Origin: Azoarcus sp.
Lineage (GTDB): Bacteria; Pseudomonadota; Gammaproteobacteria; Burkholderiales; Rhodocyclaceae
Assembly (NCBI GenBank): GCA_031289095.1
Contig: JAITQD010000034.1
Coordinates: forward strand, 1-46,012
Reading direction: 5' to 3'
Length of the DNA: 46,012 bases
A program made the translations under genes and the position numbers. This document shows, in pieces, positions 28,691-36,838 of the stretch (within the stretch, counting starts at the first letter, position 1; each line of letters starts with the position of its first letter). The notes beneath the pieces were generated by a model, which did no database searches, had not been told where the DNA came from, and saw only the letters and a program-made list of their open reading frames with translations.

Positions 28691-30126
28691 AGCTCGAACT
28701 GGATAGCCGCCGTCTGGATTACGGCAAAGGTTACGGCGAAGGCCCGGCGGAAGCGGTGGGTGAAGACATCGCGCAACAGGTGCTCGATTACAAAAGGGAA
28801 GTGTGCAAGAACTACATTTCCCTCAATCCCGAACAAATCGACGATCGTCTGGGCGGCAGCGACTTTTACGTCACGCGCAAATACGACGGCGAATACGCAG
28901 TGCTTTTCTGGAACGGCGAACAACTGTTCGGCATCAACAGCGGCGGCAAGGTGCGCACCGGGCTGCCCTGCATGGAAGCCGCCGCGCAAAGCCTGAAAGC
29001 AGCGGGACTGACGGACGCCATCATCCCCGCCGAACTCTACGTGAGCGAGGAAGACGGTCATCGCAGCCGGGTGTTCGAGGTGCTCACGGCGCTCGCCGAC
29101 CCCGAACAGATCGGGCGGTTGCGGCTCGCGCCTTTTGAGATCGTGCGCTTGGAGCAGGAAGCGTTCAAAGCCAGCCACTACGGCGAGACGCATCGCAAAC
29201 TTTGCGAAATCTTCCGCGACAACCCGCAAGCCACCCCCGTGCGTTGCGAGCGCGCCAATTCCAGGGCCGGGGTCGCGGATCTGTACGCCAAGTGGATCGA
29301 ACAAGAAGGCGCAGAAGGGCTGGTGGTGCGTTGCGAATTGCCCTTCGTCTACAAGGTCAAACCGCGTTATTCGCTCGACGTGGCGGTGATCGGCTTCTCC
29401 GAAGGCGTCGCGGAAAACAGGGGACAAGTGCGTTCGCTCCTGCTGGCGCTGATGCCCGCCGATGGCGTCTATCAAATCGTCGGCCACACCGGCAACGGCT
29501 TTGGCGAAGATCTGAAAAAAGCGCTCTTTGAACGCCTCCTGCCGCTCGAAATTCCGTCGCGCTACATCGAAACCGATTCCAACCACGCGGCCTTCCACAT
29601 GATCGAGCCGAAGCTGGTCATCGAACTCACCATCAACGATGTGCTGTTCGAGACCAGCAACGGGCCGATCCTGAATCCCCGCCTGGAAATTCGTGACGGC
29701 GCGTACATATCGGCGGGCGCAGCGCCGGGGCTGAGTGTCGTCTTCCCAATTTTCTCGCGCCTGCGCGAGGACAAAGCTGTCAATGCGGTGGACGTGCGTC
29801 TTGCCCAGATTGGCGAATTTTCCTTTGCCCCCACAATCAACGCCGCACCACAGACGGAGGAAGCCTCAACGTCCGAACTCCTGCGCCGCGAAGTCTATAA
29901 AAAGGAAACGGGCGGCAAATTGATGGTGCAAAAATTCCTGGCCTGGAAAACCCACAAGGAAACAAACGGCTATCCGGCCTGCGTGTTCTCCTTCACCGAT
30001 TTCAGTTCGGGTCGCGCCGATCCCCTGAAAAACGAAGTACGCATCTCGGAGAACGAAGCGCAAATCCTCTCCATTTTCGAGGATTACCTTGCCAAGAACA
30101 TCAAGAAGGGGTGGGTGCGGGTGTGA
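28687..30126 (+). CDS. ATP-dependent DNA/RNA ligase-like protein
   Basis: A 479-aa protein with the core of a covalent nucleotidyltransferase ligase. Motif I is KYDGE with the predicted AMP-accepting Lys65; a motif III-like stretch is RLAPFEIVRL (about 146-155); motif IV is EGLVVR (210-215); motif V is YKVKPRY (222-228) followed by DVAVIGF. The region after about 240 could hold the OB domain (VYQIVGHTGNGFG). A further 200-residue C-terminal part is unassigned, including a lysine-rich segment KKETGGKLMVQKFLAWKTHKE. Substrate (DNA or RNA) cannot be told from sequence. The housekeeping ligase of bacteria is the NAD-dependent LigA, so this is accessory. It is translationally coupled to two unrecognised genes. 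Confidence 0.88.
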   Translation: MKLELDSRRLDYGKGYGEGPAEAVGEDIAQQVLDYKREVCKNYISLNPEQIDDRLGGSDFYVTRKYDGEYAVLFWNGEQLFGINSGGKVRTGLPCMEAAAQSLKAAGLTDAIIPAELYVSEEDGHRSRVFEVLTALADPEQIGRLRLAPFEIVRLEQEAFKASHYGETHRKLCEIFRDNPQATPVRCERANSRAGVADLYAKWIEQEGAEGLVVRCELPFVYKVKPRYSLDVAVIGFSEGVAENRGQVRSLLLALMPADGVYQIVGHTGNGFGEDLKKALFERLLPLEIPSRYIETDSNHAAFHMIEPKLVIELTINDVLFETSNGPILNPRLEIRDGAYISAGAAPGLSVVFPIFSRLREDKAVNAVDVRLAQIGEFSFAPTINAAPQTEEASTSELLRREVYKKETGGKLMVQKFLAWKTHKETNGYPACVFSFTDFSSGRADPLKNEVRISENEAQILSIFEDYLAKNIKKGWVRV

Positions 30127-30143
30127 AAACCCGGCCCGAATCG

Positions 30144-32285
30144 TCACGATGCGGTGCGATCAGAAATGCTTTTCGACACCCGCTGCCGCCTGAGCGCGTT
30201 CAGCAAAATGCCGATGGTGCTGCCGTTGTGCAGCACGCTGGCGGCGACCGGCGTCAGCAGGCCAAGCGCGGCGGCGGAAAGAATGGCGGTATTGAGCCCG
30301 ACGGTGAGCCGGTAGTTGGCCGAGACACGTTCGAGGGCGGCGCGCGCCAGCGCCTTTGCGTCGGCAACGCGGTCGACGCCGTCTTCGAGCAGCGCAATAT
30401 CGGCGGTGAGGCGGGCGACGTCGGCTCCTTTCTGCATGGCGATGCCAACATGCGCACCGGCAAGCGCCGGGCCATCGTTGACGCCGTCGCCAATAAAGGC
30501 GATGCGCGCACCGCGATCCTTCAGGGACTGGATGATGGCAGCCTTGTGCTCGGGCAAGAGTTCGGCATGGCATTCGTCAATGCCCAGTTGTGCGGCGAAT
30601 TCAGCGGCGCGGTCGGCATGGTCACCAGTGAGCATGACGATTTTTTTCACCCCTAGCGTACGCAAACGCGCAATGGTGCCGGCGCTCTCCGCGCGCAGGG
30701 TGTCGCGCAGAGCCAGCACACCCAGAAGCCTGCCGCCAAAACCAATGTAGAGCAGTGTCTTGCCGTCGCGGTGCAGGTGATCGAGCGTGACACGATGGGC
30801 GGAAACGTCGATGCCCTCGTCGTCCTCGACAAAATGGCGCGAGCCGACGACGACGCGCTGCCCGTCGATGGTGCTGGCGACGCCGTGCGCGACGACGAAT
30901 TCGACTTCCTTGTGATTGAAGTGCCGCCCGCTCGTGGAGCGCGCCGCTTCGACCACCGCCATTGCCATCGGGTGAAAGTAATGTTCCTCAACCGAGGCGG
31001 CCAGGCAGATCAGGTCTTCGGCGCTGTAGGAGGTATCGAAAGCGATGGAGTCGGTGACGATCAGGTTGCCCGATGTGAGCGTACCGGTCTTGTCGAACAC
31101 AAAGGTGTCGGCTTCGGCCAGCCGTTCGAGGGCGTCGGCCCCCTTGACGAGAATGCCGTTTTTCCCGGCCTGATACATGGCTGCCTTGAACGCGACCGGC
31201 GTCGCCAACTTGAGGGCGCAGGCGTAATCGGCCTGCAACACGGCTGCGGCACGACGCCAGTCGGCGGAAACAACGTAAGAAGCGCCCGCGAGCGCCAGAA
31301 TCAACGGCACCAGCCGGTCGGCGAGGCGCGCGGCCTCCAGTTGCGTCGTGCTTTTCGCGGTCAGGGACTGCTGGACGTAAGCGGCAATGCGCACCACGGC
31401 AGTATGCGCGCCAACCTGTTCGGCATAGATACACAGGCGGCCTTCCTCCACATGCGTACCGGAAAGCGCCGCGTCGCCGCGCGCCTTCATCACCGGCCCG
31501 CTCTCGCCCGTCATCGTCGCCTCATTGACCAGCGCATTGCCGGAAAGCACCGCGCCATCCACCGGGATGACCGCACCGGCGCCGACGATCACGATATCCC
31601 CGACGATCACTTCGTCGGCGGGCACGGCGACCTCGCGCCCGGCGCGCTCAACCCAGACTTCCTTGTCAATCGGGTTCAGGAGGTGCTTCAGGAGTTCGTC
31701 TGAGCGGCGGACGATGGATTCTTCCAGGTACTCGCCCAGTTCGAGCATGAACACGGTCGCACCCGCCGACACGGTATCCCGCAGCATGAGTGAAATACCC
31801 ACCGCCGCCGCTTCGAGCACATGAGAACCGATGCCGTTGTCGCGGAAGTCCCGCGCACCCTTGCGCAGCACGGGCAAGGCGACGCCCGCCGTGGCGGCGA
31901 GGCGCAAGGCCGGCGGCAGCAAGGCGTTGCCAAGCAGCACGGCAAAGCTGACACCCAAAGCGCCGAGGCGGGGGCGCTCAGGCGCTTTCCGGAGCGAATT
32001 CGCGCCTTCACGGACGGCGCTCGCGCCGGGCTCCGGCGTCAGGGCGAGCAGTTGTTGCCGCAGCCGTTCGACGTCGGTCACGCCGCGCTCGTAGCGGATG
32101 ACCAAGGCGCAGGCGCGAAGGTTGAGCCGTTGTTCGACCACGCCGGGCAAAGCAGCGATCCGGCGGCAGAGCGCCGCCGGATCGCTCGCGAGGACACCGC
32201 GCGGACAGGTGTAACGAAACCGCACCCGCGCCGCAAGCCGATGCACCGCGTGCAAGGTCAAAAAACAGCGCGCTTCGGTGTTCAT
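30144..32285 (-). CDS. P1B-type heavy-metal translocating ATPase with atypical metal motif
   Basis: A 713-aa membrane ATPase that should pump a metal ion. Standard motifs are present: TGES (259-262), phosphorylation Asp398 in DKTGT, the HP locus in HYFHPMAM, and GDGVNDGPAL. The metal-site motif in the sixth helix is not the usual CPC: the sequence is ADYACALKLATP with a single Cys356 and no preceding proline, so the ion is unclear. The N-terminal 90 residues form an HMA-like domain without CxxC. It is the last gene of a six-gene minus-strand operon and overlaps the previous gene by four bases (ATGA). It converges on the ligase gene with 17 bases between. Confidence 0.92.
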   Translation of the reverse strand: MNTEARCFLTLHAVHRLAARVRFRYTCPRGVLASDPAALCRRIAALPGVVEQRLNLRACALVIRYERGVTDVERLRQQLLALTPEPGASAVREGANSLRKAPERPRLGALGVSFAVLLGNALLPPALRLAATAGVALPVLRKGARDFRDNGIGSHVLEAAAVGISLMLRDTVSAGATVFMLELGEYLEESIVRRSDELLKHLLNPIDKEVWVERAGREVAVPADEVIVGDIVIVGAGAVIPVDGAVLSGNALVNEATMTGESGPVMKARGDAALSGTHVEEGRLCIYAEQVGAHTAVVRIAAYVQQSLTAKSTTQLEAARLADRLVPLILALAGASYVVSADWRRAAAVLQADYACALKLATPVAFKAAMYQAGKNGILVKGADALERLAEADTFVFDKTGTLTSGNLIVTDSIAFDTSYSAEDLICLAASVEEHYFHPMAMAVVEAARSTSGRHFNHKEVEFVVAHGVASTIDGQRVVVGSRHFVEDDEGIDVSAHRVTLDHLHRDGKTLLYIGFGGRLLGVLALRDTLRAESAGTIARLRTLGVKKIVMLTGDHADRAAEFAAQLGIDECHAELLPEHKAAIIQSLKDRGARIAFIGDGVNDGPALAGAHVGIAMQKGADVARLTADIALLEDGVDRVADAKALARAALERVSANYRLTVGLNTAILSAAALGLLTPVAASVLHNGSTIGILLNALRRQRVSKSISDRTAS

Positions 32286-32608
32286 GCCGGGTCGTCAGTC
32301 AGGGCTTTTTCCGCTTCAGCTTCCGCCTTGAGGTCGGCCACCTGTTCGCGCAACTCCGCGAAACCACCCGCGAGGCTGCTGTACAGCGCAATGCCGCCTT
32401 TCAGCACCTTGCCGCGCAGTTCCTCGTTGGAGAGGACGTAGACCGCCGCTGCACCCACCGCCGCACCAATCAGGAACTGTTCGGACGGATGTTCCCGCAG
32501 CCACGTCCCCAGGTTGCCGAAAAGGCCGGGAGTGGTGTTCGTGCCGTTGACGGCGTTCGCGCGACGGGCAGCCTTGCGGGCTTTTTTCCCCTTGTTTTTC
32601 TTGCTCAT
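32282..32608 (-). CDS. Small membrane-associated protein of the P-type ATPase operon
   Basis: A 108-aa protein with a very basic N terminus (SKKNKGKKARKAARRA), one Ala/Gly-rich hydrophobic stretch FLIGAAVGAAAVYVL and a C-terminal coiled-coil-like helix LREQVADLKAEAEAE. It resembles the small proteins that often accompany this kind of ATPase, but I cannot name a family with certainty. A strong ribosome binding site (GGAGGGA) precedes ATG 32608. Its stop overlaps the ATPase start, so the two are co-translated. Confidence 0.8.
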   Translation of the reverse strand: MSKKNKGKKARKAARRANAVNGTNTTPGLFGNLGTWLREHPSEQFLIGAAVGAAAVYVLSNEELRGKVLKGGIALYSSLAGGFAELREQVADLKAEAEAEKALTDDPA

Positions 32609-32633
32609 GAAAATTCCCTCCACATCATTGTTA

Positions 32634-32930
32634 TCAATTGGCTACGACTGCATCGGGCAACATGCGTTGCAGTACGTGAACGCTGGCTAGCGCGCCCACC
32701 GCCGCCAGCGCCGCCCGCAAATAGCAACGCCGTTGCAGCGCGTCCGCCGCCACCGTGGCTGCCGCCAGCACCGCGCCGCCTTGCAGGGCCGTACGCACGG
32801 CGGCGCGATCCAGCCGGGGACGACCGTCACGCGCGGCGGCGGTCACAATGCCGCTCACCAGCGCCCCACGTACGAAATCGTTAGCGGCGTTGCGTTGCGC
32901 GAGCGGCTTGAATGCCTTCTTTTTCCTCAT
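32634..32930 (-). CDS. Small hydrophobic protein of the P-type ATPase operon
   Basis: A 98-aa protein with a basic start (RKKKAFKPLAQRN) and two alanine-rich hydrophobic segments, ALQGGAVLAAATVAADAL and LRAALAAVGALASVHVL. Family unknown. It overlaps the upstream gene by four bases (ATGA) and lies 25 bases before the next. Probably a membrane partner of the ATPase system. Confidence 0.75.
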   Translation of the reverse strand: MRKKKAFKPLAQRNAANDFVRGALVSGIVTAAARDGRPRLDRAAVRTALQGGAVLAAATVAADALQRRCYLRAALAAVGALASVHVLQRMLPDAVVAN

Positions 32931-33235
32931 TCCGCCGCCTTCTTCCCGCGCGGCTTGTGCGGCGCGCTTTCCTCGCCCGCCACAGCAGCCTGCTCAGGTT
33001 CGGCAGTGGACGCGTCGACAGCATCTGTCTTCGCCTTGCTGGCGGCAAGGCGGTCGCGCCATTGTTCGCTCGACTGCCGGATCACCTCCAACCCGGAAAC
33101 CGCAGTCTGGCGAATTTTTCGCTCGGCTTTTTCCACGGCTTCATGCACACCCGCGCCGGTTTTCGCCTTGCGCGCAAGCCCCACGACGGAAGCACCGACA
33201 GCAATACCCGCCACAAAAGGCAATATGGGAAACAT
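32927..33235 (-). CDS. Small membrane-anchored coiled-coil protein (DUF5132-like)
   Basis: A 102-aa protein: an N-terminal membrane segment FPILPFVAGIAVGASVVGLA, then a charged helix VHEAVEKAERKIRQTAVSGLEVIRQSSEQW and an Ala/Glu/Lys-rich tail. The glycine-spaced helix followed by a charged tail recalls DUF5132 proteins seen beside similar ATPases; this assignment is tentative. ATG 33235 is preceded by AAGGAGAAA. It overlaps the next gene by four bases. Confidence 0.78.
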   Translation of the reverse strand: MFPILPFVAGIAVGASVVGLARKAKTGAGVHEAVEKAERKIRQTAVSGLEVIRQSSEQWRDRLAASKAKTDAVDASTAEPEQAAVAGEESAPHKPRGKKAAE

Positions 33236-33245
33236 GGTTTTCTCC

Positions 33246-33581
33246 TTATATGTCAGTTGCTTGCAGATAACCATCCCGCAAGCGGTTCAACAATGCCGTC
33301 GCTTCCGGCGAGAACCGGTTCGCCAGCAAGTCGGGCCACGCGCGATCGGGGATCGCCCGATTATCGTATTCCACGATGATGGAACGCGCGAGTTTGTTCA
33401 AGTGCACCCGGCGAACGCCGGGAACGGCGTCGAGCGCATCATCGAGGCGCTTGATGCCGGCATGCCCGATCCGGCGCAGATCCTCCACGTCGGCGTTCAG
33501 CTTCAGGCGAATCCGCCCCGGAATGTGATGTGCGATGTCCACCAGGGCAATGCAACGCTGCAAAGAATCTTCCGGTTTCAT
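33246..33581 (-). CDS. HMA-like (HMA2) protein lacking CxxC
   Basis: A 111-aa protein with a ferredoxin-like HMA fold suggested by VDIAHHIPGRIRLKL (first strand and loop) and GVRRVHLNKLARSIIVEYDN (later strands). Normal metal-binding domains carry CxxC in the first loop; here it is replaced by HIPGRIR. It therefore probably does not bind copper or zinc in the usual way and may act as an adaptor. The start ATG 33581 shares its A with the stop of the preceding gene (TGATG). Confidence 0.82.
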   Translation of the reverse strand: MKPEDSLQRCIALVDIAHHIPGRIRLKLNADVEDLRRIGHAGIKRLDDALDAVPGVRRVHLNKLARSIIVEYDNRAIPDRAWPDLLANRFSPEATALLNRLRDGYLQATDI

Positions 33582-34003
33582 CAGTGCATCATCCTGCTGC
33601 GATGGAAATACAGGTGCGCCCCCAAGCAGGCAGCGAAAAAACACCCGGAAAGCGCATGCGCCCGCCTCTTCCCCCTGGCCGCCAGAGCGAACGTGGCTGC
33701 AAGACTCAACAACATGCCGTATTTCGCGTAGCGGTTCATGCCCAAACCGCGCTTGTGCTCGCTGCGCATGGCGCGGAGTTCGGCGGCGACGATTTCGTCG
33801 GCGACGGCCTCCATCGTCTCGGCGGGAATGGCCGCGGCGTCGTAATGCACGATGAGCGACGAGGCGGCGGGGCTGACGTCGACGCGCACAATGCCGTCGA
33901 AGGCGAGAAAGGCGGCGCGCAGCCGCTCGCCGCGCCCCGCGTCGGTCAGCGACTTGTGGCGGATGCGGATGCGCCCAGGAATGGAAGAAGCGATCAACGG
34001 CAT
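33581..34003 (-). CDS. HMA-like (HMA2) membrane-anchored protein lacking CxxC
   Basis: A 140-aa protein, first of the operon. Its N-terminal 85 residues match the HMA2 pattern: SIPGRIRIRHKSLTD in place of CxxC, then GIVRVDVSPAASSLIVHYD. A C-terminal hydrophobic pair follows (YGMLLSLAATFALAA and LSGCFFAACLGAHLYF). Both HMA-like proteins of this operon share the PGRIRI/L motif. ATG 34003 has a GAGGAA ribosome binding site; an upstream in-frame extension is unlikely. Confidence 0.82.
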   Translation of the reverse strand: MPLIASSIPGRIRIRHKSLTDAGRGERLRAAFLAFDGIVRVDVSPAASSLIVHYDAAAIPAETMEAVADEIVAAELRAMRSEHKRGLGMNRYAKYGMLLSLAATFALAARGKRRAHALSGCFFAACLGAHLYFHRSRMMH

Positions 34004-34138
34004 AAAACGTTCCTCATCAACGACTGCGAAAACGGGAAATTGTAATCGGCGACGCGCTTCGTGCGGCACTCAGCCCGAAGCAACGTACCGGCGACGGTAG
34101 TATCATCGCATCGACACTGTTTGTTCCGGAAAAATCCC

Positions 34139-34585
34139 ATGAAACGCCCTGCCCTGCCCGCCTTGCTGCTTCTTGCCGTACTCGCCCTGTCGTCGTGCGC
34201 CAGCGACAAACCTGTCGTCGACGTCTACAAAAGCGCGAGTTGCGGCTGCTGCGGCGGCTGGGAAGCGCACCTGCGCGCCGCAGGTTTTACGGTACAAAGT
34301 CATGCCGTGGACGACGTATCCGCGATGCGCGAACGGCTCGGCATGCCCGAGGTGCACGCTTCCTGCCACACGGCCAAAGTGGGCCAATACCTGATCGAAG
34401 GCCATGTGCCCGCCGCCGACGTGCGCCGCCTGCTGGACGAAAGCCCGGACGCCATTGGCCTGGCCGCACCCGGCATGCCGCTGGGGTCGCCCGGCATGGA
34501 ATTCGGCACATCGCAGGACTACGACGTTCTGCTGATTTCCCGCAATGGCGAAGCCCGGGTATTTCAGCATCATCCGGCGCTCTGA
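34139..34585 (+). CDS. DUF411 metal-binding lipoprotein
   Basis: A 148-aa exported protein. The signal peptide ends in a lipobox (ALSSC), so it is probably a lipoprotein. The mature part is a DUF411 domain: DVYKSASCGCCGGWEAHLR with the CxCC cluster, a later conserved Cys/His at VHASCHTA, and the C-terminal GTSQDYDVLLISRNGEARVF. DUF411 proteins (CopG/CusG-like) are associated with copper and other metal resistance. It is divergent from the P-type ATPase operon, which fits a shared metal role; the metal is not known. Confidence 0.88.
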   Translation: MKRPALPALLLLAVLALSSCASDKPVVDVYKSASCGCCGGWEAHLRAAGFTVQSHAVDDVSAMRERLGMPEVHASCHTAKVGQYLIEGHVPAADVRRLLDESPDAIGLAAPGMPLGSPGMEFGTSQDYDVLLISRNGEARVFQHHPAL

Positions 34586-34764
34586 AGCGCGGACACCGTT
34601 TCCCCGTCCGGATTCCAGATAGCAGCCCGCACAGGCTACAAACGCATACACACGCTTACACCACGGACAAGATCGCGCCAATACGATCCGGTATCGTGTC
34701 TCCCATGTTCAAGACGGTGCTGACCGACAAAACGTCGCCAGCGTCAAAACTCAGGGAGATCATC

Positions 34765-35097
34765 ATGAAAGTCCGTAAAACATCGCACGCCGCTCTGGTC
34801 ACTTTGCTCCTCGCCAGCGTCTGCATCAGCGCCCCCGCCTCGGCCCATGGCGGCGTCGTCCGCGACCTGCTGCTCGCTCCCTTGCTCGTGCCGGCGGTCA
34901 TCGCGCATGCGGCCCGACCGACCATCGTCGTGGCGCCCCCCCCGGTTGTTTACGCCCCTGCGCGCACCGTTTATTACGAAGAACCGCGTTACGAAGAACC
35001 GCGTTACGGCAGGCCGTCCTACCGCCGCGACGTCCGCCACGCCCCGCCGCCGCGCCATGGCGGACGTTGGAACGACAGGGGTCGTCATCACAGATAA
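34765..35097 (+). CDS. Small secreted Pro/Tyr/Arg-rich protein
   Basis: A 110-aa protein with a signal peptide ending APASA, then a hydrophobic stretch LLLAPLLVPAVIAHAA and a low-complexity tail. The tail carries a tandem copy of EEPRY (from a 15-base direct repeat) and ends in a His/Arg-rich basic segment. Family unknown; similar short basic exported proteins are common in Betaproteobacteria. ATG 34765 has the ribosome binding site AGGGAG, and a strong terminator follows. Confidence 0.72.
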   Translation: MKVRKTSHAALVTLLLASVCISAPASAHGGVVRDLLLAPLLVPAVIAHAARPTIVVAPPPVVYAPARTVYYEEPRYEEPRYGRPSYRRDVRHAPPPRHGGRWNDRGRHHR

Positions 35098-35117
35098 GCC
35101 GTGTCCCACAGGAAATC

Positions 35118-35152
35118 AGCGGCAGGCGGGCATGCCTGCCGCTGTCGTTTTT
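35118..35152 (+). terminator. Rho-independent terminator
   Basis: Perfect 10-bp stem AGCGGCAGGC/GCCTGCCGCT with a six-base loop, then GTCGTTTTT. It ends the gene at 34765 and lies against the stop of the convergent DAHP synthase gene. Confidence 0.85.
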
Positions 35153-36233
35153 ACTTGACCGAAGCGCATTTCACCCGCCGCCGCCGCACGCCGTCGGCGA
35201 GCAGATCAAGAACGGCAACGCTGTCTTCCCAACCAATGCAGGCATCGGTAATGCTTTTACCATATTCCGGCCTGACCCCCGGAACCAGATCCTGCCGACC
35301 TTCCTTGATGTGGGATTCCACCATCGCGCCGACGATGCGCTCCTCGCCCCCGGCGAGCTGGGCAGCGACATCGCGCGCCACGTCGATCTGCAACGAGTGT
35401 TGCTTGCGGCTGTTGGCGTGCGAAAAATCGACCATTGCCCTGGGCAGGATACCTGCGCCAGCCAGTTCCCGGCAGGCCGCGTCGACGCTGTCGGCGTCGT
35501 AGTTCGGCTCCTTGCCGCCGCGCAGAATGGCATGGCAATCCTCGTTGCCCCGGGTGGCGACGATGGCGGAATGCCCCGCCTTGGTCACGCTGAGGAAATG
35601 GTGCGGCGAGCGCGCAGACTTGATTGCATCGACAGCGATACGCACGTTACCGTCGGTGCCGTTCTTGAACCCGACGGGGCAAGACAGCCCGGAAGCCAGT
35701 TCGCGGTGCACCTGGCTCTCGGTCGTGCGCGCCCCGATCGCGCCCCAAGCCACGAGATCGGCGATGTATTGCGGCGTAATCATGTCAAGGAATTCGGTGC
35801 CCGCCGGCAGACCCATGCCGTTGATTTCCCACAGCAAGCTGCGCGCCAGCCGCAAGCCCTCGTTGATTGCGTAACTGCCGTCGAGATAGGGATCGTTTAT
35901 CAGTCCTTTCCAACCCACGGTAGTGCGCGGCTTCTCGAAATAGACCCGCATCACCACCAGCAGGTCGTTTTGGAGGCGCCCGGCTTCGGCCTTGAGGCGG
36001 CGCGCATAGTCGCGCGCGGCGTCGACGTCGTGGATCGAGCATGGCCCGATGATGACGAGCAGGCGATCATCGGCGCCATACAAAATGCGGTGGATTGCCT
36101 GGCGCGCATTGAAAGCCGTCGCCGCCGCCTCGGGCGTGGCGGGGAATTCTCGCAGCACATGCGCGGGGGGGGCCAGTTCTTTTATTTCGGCGATGCGAAC
36201 GTCGTCGATATGGTTCTTGAGCGTATTGAGCAT
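35151..36233 (-). CDS. aroG: 3-deoxy-7-phosphoheptulonate (DAHP) synthase, class I
   Basis: A 360-aa enzyme joining PEP and erythrose 4-phosphate, the first step of aromatic amino-acid synthesis. Typical blocks are LLVIIGPCSIHD (metal-binding Cys), MRVYFEKPRTTVGWKGLINDP, GARTTESQVHRELASG and VDFSHANSRKQ. The N-terminal stretch (RIAEIKELAPP) matches the feedback-regulated AroF/AroG/AroH group; which amino acid inhibits it cannot be said, so the symbol is nominal. It is a single gene, convergent with the small secreted protein. Confidence 0.94.
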   Translation of the reverse strand: MLNTLKNHIDDVRIAEIKELAPPAHVLREFPATPEAAATAFNARQAIHRILYGADDRLLVIIGPCSIHDVDAARDYARRLKAEAGRLQNDLLVVMRVYFEKPRTTVGWKGLINDPYLDGSYAINEGLRLARSLLWEINGMGLPAGTEFLDMITPQYIADLVAWGAIGARTTESQVHRELASGLSCPVGFKNGTDGNVRIAVDAIKSARSPHHFLSVTKAGHSAIVATRGNEDCHAILRGGKEPNYDADSVDAACRELAGAGILPRAMVDFSHANSRKQHSLQIDVARDVAAQLAGGEERIVGAMVESHIKEGRQDLVPGVRPEYGKSITDACIGWEDSVAVLDLLADGVRRRRVKCASVK

Positions 36234-36536
36234 GGCGGCAGAGACAGACGGCGAAAATGGAAGCGATAGATTCTAGCCCAATCCCCGGCAAACGCCTCTG
36301 CATGGTCTGCTCTGCGTTTAGCGGAACCACACGCGGCGGCGTCATCTCAGGCCTCGGGTAGCGGTTGCCCGATTGCCTGGGCAGTGCGCCGACCCTCACT
36401 GGCGGAGCAGCTTGCTCGAACTGGCTGCCGATCTGATCAGATTCGGGGCAAAGCCGAAGTTGGTGATATATTCTACCGGGATACCTCGCTCATCTCGGTT
36501 CGTTCGCATCGTCGGGCACGGGCGGCGACAATCATC
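36234..36536. other. Gene-free stretch between DAHP synthase and mazE
   Basis: About 300 bases with no supportable gene. It should hold the promoter of the DAHP synthase gene on the left and leads into the mazEF promoter at the right; I see no repeats or hairpins of note. Confidence 0.5.
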
Positions 36537-36571
36537 TTGCAAGAGTGTTGTAGTTTTACTAGAATAAAACT
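36537..36571 (+). promoter_or_regulatory. Promoter and operator of the mazEF-like module
   Basis: -35 TTGCAA (36537-36542), 17-base spacer, -10 TAGAAT (36560-36565). An inverted repeat AGTTTTA/TAAAACT (36552-36558 and 36565-36571) covers the -10, the expected operator position for antitoxin autorepression. Confidence 0.65.
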
Positions 36572-36592
36572 CTCTTTCAATAGAGGTGTTTT

Positions 36593-36838
36593 ATGTTGCA
36601 AGCCCTGCGCCGATCCGGCGGCTCACTGGTCATGACGATTCCCAAATCGTTCATCGAACAGAACGGTTTGAGCGACGGCTCAAAGGTTGCCCTTCGGTTG
36701 TCGGGTAGCACCCTGACGGTGGAAGCGACCCAGCGCCCACGCTACAATCTCACCGATCTGATGGCCGAAATGCCCGAGGGCTACCCCCGGCTGGAGGATT
36801 GGGAAAACATGCCTGCCGTCGGCCTGGAGCGCGACTGA
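36593..36838 (+). CDS. mazE: MazE-like antitoxin (AbrB/SpoVT domain)
   Basis: An 81-aa antitoxin. The N-terminal swapped-hairpin DNA-binding domain is clear: SGGSLVMTIPKSFIEQNGLSDGSKVALRLSG. The C-terminal part (LMAEMPEGYPRLEDWENM) is the acidic toxin-binding tail. ATG 36593 has AGAGG upstream. Its stop shares bases with the toxin start (TGATG), so antitoxin and toxin are co-translated. It probably represses its own promoter at 36537-36571. Confidence 0.9.
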   Translation: MLQALRRSGGSLVMTIPKSFIEQNGLSDGSKVALRLSGSTLTVEATQRPRYNLTDLMAEMPEGYPRLEDWENMPAVGLERD

